A stretch of 11,529 nucleotides of DNA from NCBI GenBank assembly GCA_029239545.1, contig JARBUQ010000080.1, forward strand, positions 1 to 11,529. The letters are read 5' to 3'. Shown here one piece after another: positions 6,693-11,529 of the stretch. This DNA comes from Paenibacillus sp. (GTDB taxonomy: Bacteria > Bacillota > Bacilli > Paenibacillales > NBRC-103111). Each line of letters opens with the position of its first letter. The stretch's first letter is position 1. The position numbers and the translations under genes are program-made. Below the pieces are notes generated by a model. That model did not search any database, was not told where the DNA came from, and was given only the letters and a program-made list of their open reading frames with translations.

Positions 6693-6716
6693 CAAAGTTC
6701 ATAAATCGTTCACGTT

Positions 6717-6750
6717 AAACCCGACTTATACGCAGCCGGGTTTTTCTTTA
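6717..6750 (+). terminator. rho-independent terminator of the phosphorelay operon
   Basis: AAACCCG at 6717-6723 pairs with CGGGTTT at 6737-6743 (7 perfect bp, 13-nt loop) and is followed by T-rich TTCTTTA. It lies 25 nt after the stop of the cyclase gene. Confidence 0.85.
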
Positions 6751-6792
6751 TACGTCTGATTTGATACAATCGGGGAAGGAGGCGAGAAAAGG

Positions 6793-7194
6793 ATGGAACG
6801 TAAATGGTTTACACAAGAGGAAGCGAATGCACTCATACCACAAATTCGTATTGAAATTACTTCATTACAGCAAATCAAACATAACTTCGAAGAGAAATAT
6901 AAACATTTGCGCAAGTGGAAGGAAGCAGGCGCAATTTCCCTGAATGGGGACGATCCCTTTTTTCAATTGGAATGTGAAATGGAGTTTCTGCAGTTGGAAG
7001 CTCGGACCCTCATTCAAAGTGTCCATATGAAGGGTGCGCAGCTCAAGGATATTGATTTGGGCCTGGTAGATTTCCCGGCTCTTATTAACGGCCAGGAAGT
7101 GCTGCTCTGTTGGATGCAGGGAGAAGAGACAGTATCCCATTATCACGGAATGAACGAAGGTTATTTGGGACGCAAGCAGTTGGAGGAAGAGTAG
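6793..7194 (+). CDS. DUF2203 family protein
   Basis: A 133-residue protein with the hallmarks of DUF2203. The N-terminal FTQEEANALIPQIR motif (6-19) is followed by a long amphipathic helical region (18-80) likely to form a coiled coil. The conserved C-terminal part has IDLGLVDFPA (87-96), LLCWMQGEE (104-112) and YHGMNEGYLGR (117-127). The biochemical role of the family is not established as far as I know. The conserved Cys106, Trp107, His116 and His118 could bind something, but that is a guess. There is no signal peptide or membrane segment, so it is cytoplasmic. AAGGAGG at 6776-6782 lies 10 nt before the ATG. The gene follows a terminator and precedes the CopC-CopD gene by 50 nt on the same strand, so it may be read together with the copper genes. 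No good promoter is evident in the 40 nt before it. Confidence 0.88.
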   Translation: MERKWFTQEEANALIPQIRIEITSLQQIKHNFEEKYKHLRKWKEAGAISLNGDDPFFQLECEMEFLQLEARTLIQSVHMKGAQLKDIDLGLVDFPALINGQEVLLCWMQGEETVSHYHGMNEGYLGRKQLEEE

Positions 7195-7244
7195 AGGCGA
7201 GGAGCAGTAGAGATCAAGAATGAAGTCAGATTGGAGCCATTAGA

Positions 7245-8912
7245 ATGAGAGGGTTATATTTCTTGCGGAATGGGGCGCGTGTCGCAGCGCTTCTGTTCGT
7301 TGTGTTATCACTGTTCGGATCAGGATTATTCGGGTACGTACAGAATGCTTCCGCGCATGCGATTCTGGTCAAGGCTGAGCCGGAACCGAACACCAGGCTG
7401 CAGGAGCAGCCGGAACAAATTGTATTAAGCTTTAATGAACGGCTGGAATCTGAACTATTCTACATCAAAGTATTCGATGAAATCGGACGCCAAGTAGCGA
7501 AGGAGAAGGCAGTCCTGAGTCAGGATCAGAAAATACTGACGCTGCAGCTTCCAGAGCTGGAGGATGGTCGCTTTACGGTTTCTTACCATGTTGTTTCGGC
7601 TGACGGACATCCAATTGAAGGGGCTTATGTCATCGTAGTAGGGCAGACCGCAGGCGGCGCTGGAGTGAATCCCGAGCAATCGTTGCATGAGAATCATGGC
7701 TTGTCCACGAATATGAGTTTGACGGATCTGCTTCGTTATATATTTCGTATCGTTTATTATATGAGTCTGCTGTCGCTTGCCGGTGTTGTATTCTGGGGAT
7801 TGTTCCTGCGGCCGCATATTTTGCAGAGCACGGCCTCGCTTGCATTTTACAAGTCCTGGCTGCTTAGTTTGCAACGCATTCATTTGATTGCGCTGTTGGC
7901 GTTCATCTATTTTCATTTCCAGGATTTGTTGGGGGATGCAGGTGTCGGTCAGCTTATGTCCTTGTTCACTGGAACTTGGGTAGGTCGTTCCTGGGCGTTA
8001 AGCTTAATTTTGTCATTGCTTGGATTCGTTCTACTGTATCGCAATAAGCTGCTGGATGGAATCTGGTTCGTCCTGCTGCTGGGTGTCAAAAGCTTGAACG
8101 GCCATTCCATGGGGTATGATCCGCAGTGGATAACCGTTGCATTGAACTGGGTGCATCTGTCGGCTGCTGCGATATGGGTGGGCGGCTTGCTGCTGATCAT
8201 GACGGGCTGGAAGCCGCAAAAGGAATTCGTCGATGCTTTCTTGCCTCGGTTTTCCAGGGGAGCGCTAATCGCGCTTGTTGTTCTGGTCATTACGGGAACG
8301 GTAACTACACTGATTTATTTGCCTGGTTTGAACTATTTACTTTACTCCCAGTGGGGAAAGCTGCTAATTGCCAAAGTGGTTTTCGTAGCGCTTGTGCTGA
8401 TGATTGGAGCGGGTATTCGCTTCGCTATGAAAAAACGCAACGAGAAAGACTTGCGCGATTATCTGCGCCTTGATCTGGCTGCGATGGCCATCATTCTGAC
8501 TGTCGTAGGGCTTATGACTTATATTAGTCCTGTACCGCCCAACGAGCCTTTATATTGGCATGAGATGGGCGAAGAGGTGCATATGACGACCAGGATCAGT
8601 CCCAAGGTGCCTGGAGATAATCAGATCCAAGTCGATATATGGATGCTCGAGAAGGACGGCTTGCCGAAGAATATTGTGCTGAATCTGCAGAACAAGGACA
8701 AGAAGGATTTGTCCGCTATCTCGGTTCCATTGGTCCCATCCGCTGTTGAGAAGGAAGAAGGGGAGTTTGAGGAACAGGATCGATATGTGAAGTATACGTA
8801 CAAAGCATCCGGTCCTTTCATTCCATTCGCGGGTAACTGGGCGCTCGAATTCCGAGTTATGGATTCCCAGGACGACGAGACCGTTTACAAACAGGAAATA
8901 AGAGTGTATTGA
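7245..8912 (+). CDS. ycnJ: CopC-CopD fusion copper transport protein (YcnJ-like)
   Basis: A 555-residue membrane protein. A signal peptide (1-37, cleavage after ASA) exposes His38 as the mature N-terminus of a CopC domain (38-134). Asp120 and His122 in SADGHPIEG become Asp83 and His85 of the mature protein, exactly the Cu(II) ligand set known for CopC (His1, Asp83, His85). The CopD part follows with about eight TM helices between 163 and 430, including conserved NGHSMG (285-290) and NWVHLSAAAIWVGGLL (301-316). An extracytoplasmic C-terminal domain (about 431-555) ends the protein. B. subtilis YcnJ, of the same layout, is linked to copper uptake. Import is therefore the favoured role here, though some CopC-CopD proteins are described as resistance factors. 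GGAG at 7233-7236 lies 8 nt before the ATG. A kinase gene follows after 19 nt. The symbol rests on domain layout only. Confidence 0.92.
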   Translation: MRGLYFLRNGARVAALLFVVLSLFGSGLFGYVQNASAHAILVKAEPEPNTRLQEQPEQIVLSFNERLESELFYIKVFDEIGRQVAKEKAVLSQDQKILTLQLPELEDGRFTVSYHVVSADGHPIEGAYVIVVGQTAGGAGVNPEQSLHENHGLSTNMSLTDLLRYIFRIVYYMSLLSLAGVVFWGLFLRPHILQSTASLAFYKSWLLSLQRIHLIALLAFIYFHFQDLLGDAGVGQLMSLFTGTWVGRSWALSLILSLLGFVLLYRNKLLDGIWFVLLLGVKSLNGHSMGYDPQWITVALNWVHLSAAAIWVGGLLLIMTGWKPQKEFVDAFLPRFSRGALIALVVLVITGTVTTLIYLPGLNYLLYSQWGKLLIAKVVFVALVLMIGAGIRFAMKKRNEKDLRDYLRLDLAAMAIILTVVGLMTYISPVPPNEPLYWHEMGEEVHMTTRISPKVPGDNQIQVDIWMLEKDGLPKNIVLNLQNKDKKDLSAISVPLVPSAVEKEEGEFEEQDRYVKYTYKASGPFIPFAGNWALEFRVMDSQDDETVYKQEIRVY

Positions 8913-8915
8913 GAA

Positions 8916-8923
8916 GGCGGAGG
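8916..8923 (+). promoter_or_regulatory. ribosome binding site that sets the kinase start at TTG 8932
   Basis: GGCGGAGG at 8916-8923 lies 8 nt before the TTG at 8932. The upstream in-frame GTG at 8923 overlaps this binding site and would have none of its own. Confidence 0.7.
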
Positions 8924-8931
8924 TGGGTAGC

Positions 8932-9729
8932 TTGTCATTACGAAAGCTGAAGTGGTTTACGATCCTCCTGCCGCCCCTTTTAATCGGAGGGTTCGAGCTC
9001 ATCCGCCATGAACTGCTTTTGCAGTATATTTCGATGGAAGTGGGCAACTTCTATATTATTGTGCTGACGTTTATTCTTTCCTTTATTTTTGGCAGCTGGA
9101 TGTTTCGCAACATTGCCGCGATGAATGAGAGTTTGGCTGGCGAGCGGTCGAAGCGGGCCGTTTACGAGGAACGGGAGCGATTGGCGCAGGAGCTCCACGA
9201 TAACATTGCGCAGAACGTATTCTTCTTGAACGTTCAGCTGAAACGCGGGAAGACGGAGGAAGCCAGATCTGCTGTAGCGGAGATCGATCACCATTTGCGG
9301 CAAGCGATCTTCAATCTGAGGTCGCTGCCTGAGGATGGAATCACCCTCGATGAAAGGATCCGGTTATGGGTTCAGCAATGGGAGACGATGACCGGAGTAG
9401 ACGTGACCGAGCACATCGAATGGGCGAATATGCCGTTGACGGCCTCACAGCAAGTTCAACTGTTCTCTATCGTTCAGGAAGCCTTTACGAACATTCGCAA
9501 GCATTCGCAAGCAACTCATGCAGTGCTGTGGCTAACTGAGGATATGGCAACGTGGACACTTCGTATACGTGATGATGGACTTGGACTGTCTGACATAAAG
9601 ACGGGGCCTAACCATTACGGGATCTCCATGATGCGCAAGCGGGCACAGGAGCTTGGAGCTGAATTTAGCATTCGTAAGATTACAGACGGCGGCAGCGGTA
9701 CTGAAGTGATCATAATCGGACGGAAATAA
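8932..9729 (+). CDS. sensor histidine kinase, HisKA_3 (NarL/LiaS class)
   Basis: A 265-residue protein when started at TTG 8932; a GTG at 8923 would add three residues but overlaps the ribosome binding site. Two membrane segments lie at about 9-25 and 40-60 with a short extracytoplasmic loop of roughly 15 residues between them, too small for a classical sensor domain. This resembles 'intramembrane-sensing' kinases such as LiaS, which often sense through another membrane protein. The HisKA_3 motif ERERLAQELHDNIAQN (80-95) carries the phosphoacceptor His89. The HATPase has the N box QEAFTNIRKH with Asn187, RDDGLGL (213-219) and the final HYGISMMRKRA segment. It sits 19 nt after the CopC-CopD gene and 11 nt before its response regulator. 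I infer that it controls the copper genes, possibly with the CopD-like membrane protein as co-sensor. The signal is not shown by the sequence. Confidence 0.92.
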   Translation: MSLRKLKWFTILLPPLLIGGFELIRHELLLQYISMEVGNFYIIVLTFILSFIFGSWMFRNIAAMNESLAGERSKRAVYEERERLAQELHDNIAQNVFFLNVQLKRGKTEEARSAVAEIDHHLRQAIFNLRSLPEDGITLDERIRLWVQQWETMTGVDVTEHIEWANMPLTASQQVQLFSIVQEAFTNIRKHSQATHAVLWLTEDMATWTLRIRDDGLGLSDIKTGPNHYGISMMRKRAQELGAEFSIRKITDGGSGTEVIIIGRK

Positions 9730-9735
9730 AGGTGG
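9728..9735 (+). promoter_or_regulatory. ribosome binding site that sets the regulator start at 9741/9744
   Basis: AAAGGTGG at 9728-9735 overlaps the stop codon of the kinase. It lies 5 nt before ATG 9741 and 8 nt before ATG 9744. The in-frame GTG at 9732 is inside this site, so it is an unlikely start. Confidence 0.6.
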
Positions 9736-9740
9736 CAGAA

Positions 9741-10427
9741 ATGATGCAGAAATATCGCGTTCTTATTGCAGATGATCATCCTCTCGCTCGCAAAGCGGTC
9801 CGAACACTGCTGGAAGGCGATGACATATTCGAAATTGCGGGCGAAGCTTCCGATGGACAAGAAGCCATTGTGATGTGCGGCAACTTGCAGCCAGACCTGG
9901 TCCTGATGGATATTCATATGCCTGTTGTATCGGGTCTGGAAGCGACAAAGCTAATCAAGCAGATTTATCCGCATATTCGGATTGTTGTCTTAACCGTATC
10001 CGATCATGCTGCAGATTTGTTCTCAGCCATTCAGTTTGGTGCTCAAGGCTATTTGTTGAAAAATATGGATCCAGACGATTGGCTGTCTTACTTGAGGGCA
10101 CTCTTGGACGATGATGCTGATGGGTCAAGGAAGCTAGCGGATAAGCTGTTCCAACATTTTCGTACAGATGCCTCGATTGAACGTGCAGCGAGCTCTGATC
10201 CGGACCCGGGAATTCTGACATCACGCGAACGAGAGCTAGTAATATGTGTAACCTCTGGTGAGACGAATCGACAAATTGCCGAGCGTCTTATCATTTCAGA
10301 GAATACCGTAAAAAATCATCTCAAAAACATTCTGGAGAAACTACAGTTGGAAAATCGGGTGCAGTTAACGGCTTATGCCGTACGACAAGGACTGACACAC
10401 AACCTTCAAAATCGGCCTGCAAAATAG
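9741..10427 (+). CDS. NarL/FixJ-family response regulator
   Basis: A 228-residue protein if started at ATG 9741 (227 from ATG 9744, 231 from GTG 9732). The receiver (5-120) has Asp11-Asp12 in LIADDHP, phosphoacceptor Asp57 in LVLMDIHMP, Thr85 and Lys107 in YLLKNM, all intact. A linker with LDDDADG leads to a LuxR-type helix-turn-helix (about 158-220): LTSRERELV, the TNRQIAERLIISENTVKNHL recognition region and ILEKLQLENRVQLTAYA. It should therefore be a phosphorylation-dependent DNA-binding transcription factor. Its partner is the HisKA_3 kinase just upstream, the class normally paired with this output. The likely targets are the neighbouring copper genes and the ycnI-like gene 84 nt downstream. 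No copper repressor of the YcnK, CsoR or CopY type is seen in the window. Confidence 0.93.
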   Translation: MMQKYRVLIADDHPLARKAVRTLLEGDDIFEIAGEASDGQEAIVMCGNLQPDLVLMDIHMPVVSGLEATKLIKQIYPHIRIVVLTVSDHAADLFSAIQFGAQGYLLKNMDPDDWLSYLRALLDDDADGSRKLADKLFQHFRTDASIERAASSDPDPGILTSRERELVICVTSGETNRQIAERLIISENTVKNHLKNILEKLQLENRVQLTAYAVRQGLTHNLQNRPAK

Positions 10428-10432
10428 CCCAC

Positions 10433-10472
10433 TTGAGTCATTCTCAACTCGTCCCGTAATGACTAGTATAGT
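10433..10472 (+). promoter_or_regulatory. possible operator and weak promoter before the ycnI-like gene
   Basis: TTGAG at 10433-10437 and CTCAA at 10443-10447 form a 5-bp inverted repeat with 5-nt spacing. TATAGT at 10467-10472 is a possible -10, but no good -35 is placed 17 nt before it. The inverted pentamers are the kind of site a LuxR-type dimer can use. No T tract follows, so it is not a terminator. The evidence is thin. Confidence 0.25.
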
Positions 10473-10510
10473 ATTGTAGGTGTTGTGATATTAAGATAGG
10501 GGATGAAGAG

Positions 10511-11134
10511 ATGAGAAAAACAAGTTTGATGCTAACTGCGTGCTTGCTAGCTATGGTCATGTTCGCAGGAATGGCGAGCGCCCACGTGGTCGTATATCCG
10601 CAAGAAACGACTCAAGGCGTATATGAGAAGTTTACAGTACGGGTACCTAGTGAAACTCCGGATACGAACACAACCAAGGTGGAAATTAAGTTTCCTGACG
10701 GGGTTACGATCTCACGAGTCGAGCCCAAAGCGGATTGGAAGTATGAGCTGAGCAAGGATAACACCGGAAAAATAACAGGGGTAGTGTTCACAGCCACTGG
10801 TGCAGGACTTGCGTCTACCGAATTCACGGAATTCAACCTTTCGGGTAAAGTAGCGGCAGATGCCAAGACCTTATCGTGGAAAGCTTACCAGACTTACAAA
10901 AATGGAAGTATAGCTGAGTGGGTTGGCGCAGCAGGCTCAGACAAGCCAGCTTCCGTTACGAATGTTAAAGCAGCAAGCGGTTCAACAGACTCTCACGGGC
11001 ATGATACAGGCAGCAGTGCTTCAGGTCATAGTGAAGAGGGTAGTGACAGCAGCTTGCCGCTGATCTTATCCATCGCTGCAGTTGTATTGGGCGCATTAGC
11101 CTTGATTGTATCGTTAACTCGCAAAACGAAGTAA
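10511..11134 (+). CDS. ycnI: YcnI family (DUF1775) exported copper-binding protein
   Basis: A 207-residue protein. A signal peptide (1-24, cleavage after ASA) leaves His25 as the mature N-terminus in HVVVYPQETTQG. The DUF1775 domain (25-150) has YEKFTVRVPSE, the beta-rich core and the conserved WKAYQTYKNGSIAEWVG stretch with Trp137. YcnI of B. subtilis binds Cu(II) through the N-terminal His of its mature form together with a Glu. His25 fits; Glu48 or Glu58 could be the acidic partner. A low-complexity linker rich in Ser, Gly and His (about 153-180, His162, His164, His173) joins it to a TM helix (182-202) and a short basic tail, so the domain would be tethered outside the membrane. AGGGGA at 10498-10503 lies 7 nt before the ATG. 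In B. subtilis ycnI and ycnJ are neighbours; here a two-component pair lies between them. The symbol rests on domain match. Confidence 0.92.
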   Translation: MRKTSLMLTACLLAMVMFAGMASAHVVVYPQETTQGVYEKFTVRVPSETPDTNTTKVEIKFPDGVTISRVEPKADWKYELSKDNTGKITGVVFTATGAGLASTEFTEFNLSGKVAADAKTLSWKAYQTYKNGSIAEWVGAAGSDKPASVTNVKAASGSTDSHGHDTGSSASGHSEEGSDSSLPLILSIAAVVLGALALIVSLTRKTK

Positions 11135-11159
11135 GCAAGCTGAATAAGCGGAATATATG

Positions 11160-11195
11160 TCGCCCCTCCATCGATTTTTTGGAGGGGCGATTTCT
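11160..11195 (+). terminator. rho-independent terminator after the ycnI-like gene
   Basis: TCGCCCCTCCA at 11160-11170 pairs perfectly with TGGAGGGGCGA at 11180-11190 (11 bp, 9-nt T-rich loop) and is followed by TTTCT. The stem is very GC-rich and the T tract short. T6 in the loop reads as A6 on the other strand. Confidence 0.88.
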
Positions 11196-11206
11196 GTTCC
11201 GTAGGG

Positions 11207-11230
11207 AAAAACCTAAGGGACGGTTTTTTT
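11207..11230 (+). terminator. possible second weak terminator
   Basis: AAAAACC at 11207-11213 pairs with GGTTTTT at 11222-11228 across an 8-nt loop and runs into T7. The stem is AT-rich, with only two G-C pairs, so it is at best a back-up to the strong hairpin upstream. Confidence 0.3.
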
Positions 11231-11310
11231 AAAAAACAACGCCAGAAAGTATAAGATTCCGGGGGAAGAACGAGGGGGACTTTCTTTTGTTCGGATCCTT
11301 GTCGGGTGGG

Positions 11311-11450
11311 ATTAGCTGCAAAAAAGCAATTAAGTCGAGTTGACCGACTAATGAGGCCGAATTAGTTGCAGAAAAAGTTACTACTTAGGCCATCACTGAC
11401 CTAGTCGGCCGCTGCGTGCGGAGTTGTTGACTGAGACGTTGTAATTCGGC
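11311..11450. repeat. degenerate TTAGTTGC palindromic repeat element
   Basis: Two related units are seen: TTAGCTGC-A6-GCAATTAA at 11312-11333 (an imperfect palindrome around an A tract) and TTAGTTGCAGAAAAAGTTACT at 11362-11382 (right arm decayed). Between and after them are further inverted parts: CCGACTA (11344-11350) with TAGTCGG (11402-11408), and GCCGAATTA (11356-11364) with TAATTCGGC (11442-11450). I recall many intergenic copies of a TTAGTTGC-A-tract-GCAACTAA motif in Paenibacillus genomes; this is memory, not a search. No transposase or coding frame goes with it. From 11195 to the window end I see no gene on either strand. Confidence 0.5.
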
Positions 11451-11529
11451 TAGAAGACGGGGCTTGAGCTAGAATAGCAGTAGACCACCTATCTGGATTC
11501 AAGCTGCAGCTCTATACGGAGTTGGTGCA

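Noticed and set aside
6741..6770. Promoter for the DUF2203 gene with TACAAT at 6765-6770
   Set aside because: No -35 is found at the right distance, and a start near 6777 would fall inside the ribosome binding site.
7455..7916. 153-residue open frame on the minus strand
   Set aside because: It is antisense to the CopC domain, has an amino acid pattern without domains, and lacks support from a promoter or ribosome binding site.
8923..8931. GTG start for the NarL-class kinase
   Set aside because: The GTG overlaps the ribosome binding site GGCGGAGG; the TTG at 8932 has ideal spacing.
8550..9047. 165-residue open frame on the minus strand
   Set aside because: It lies antisense across the CopC-CopD and kinase genes, has no recognisable domain, and the overlapped + strand proteins have clear family motifs.
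9490..9511. Direct repeat CATTCGCAAG, two copies
   Set aside because: It falls in the conserved N box of the kinase, encodes needed residues and is too short to mean more than codon coincidence.

Overview
The window looks like chromosomal DNA of a spore-forming, Paenibacillus-like Firmicute. The evidence is the strong AGGAGG-type ribosome binding sites, UUG/GUG start codons, compact rho-independent terminators, YcnJ/YcnI-type copper proteins, two perfect Spo0A-box heptamers, and a degenerate TTAGTTGC/A-tract repeat at the right edge that I associate with Paenibacillus intergenic regions. All recognised genes lie on the + strand.

Left edge (1-1025): the C-terminus of an amidohydrolase-2 family protein ends in a strong terminator. 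A small unassigned protein (512-772) follows, then an N-terminal fragment of a response regulator (837-992) that stops before its phosphoacceptor Asp and runs straight into a terminator. A stretch of about 500 nt (993-1522) holds no intact gene. It contains a sortase-like N-terminal remnant with no usable start codon, an inverted pair of candidate Spo0A boxes, a set of competing inverted repeats, and an extended -10 promoter.

Centre left (1523-6750): a tight operon encodes a stand-alone receiver, a 1013-residue membrane hybrid histidine kinase (TM, sensor, TM, HAMP, GAF-like, PAS-like, HisKA, HATPase, REC, tail) and a 580-residue Hpt-REC-GGDEF-REC protein. Together they contain one kinase His, one Hpt His and four receiver Asp residues, all intact. 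This is what a multistep phosphorelay ending in cyclic-di-GMP synthesis requires. A terminator closes the operon.

Centre right (6793-11190): a DUF2203 protein is followed by a CopC-CopD (YcnJ-like) copper protein, a short NarL/LiaS-class histidine kinase, its LuxR-type response regulator, and a YcnI (DUF1775) exported protein with its own ribosome binding site and a strong terminator. The mature CopC domain keeps the His1/Asp83/His85 Cu(II) ligand set. The group is probably a copper acquisition or homeostasis locus; the adjacent two-component system is the obvious candidate regulator, though its signal is not shown by the sequence.

Right edge (11195-11529): non-coding, with a possible second weak hairpin and degenerate palindromic repeats that continue to the end of the window.
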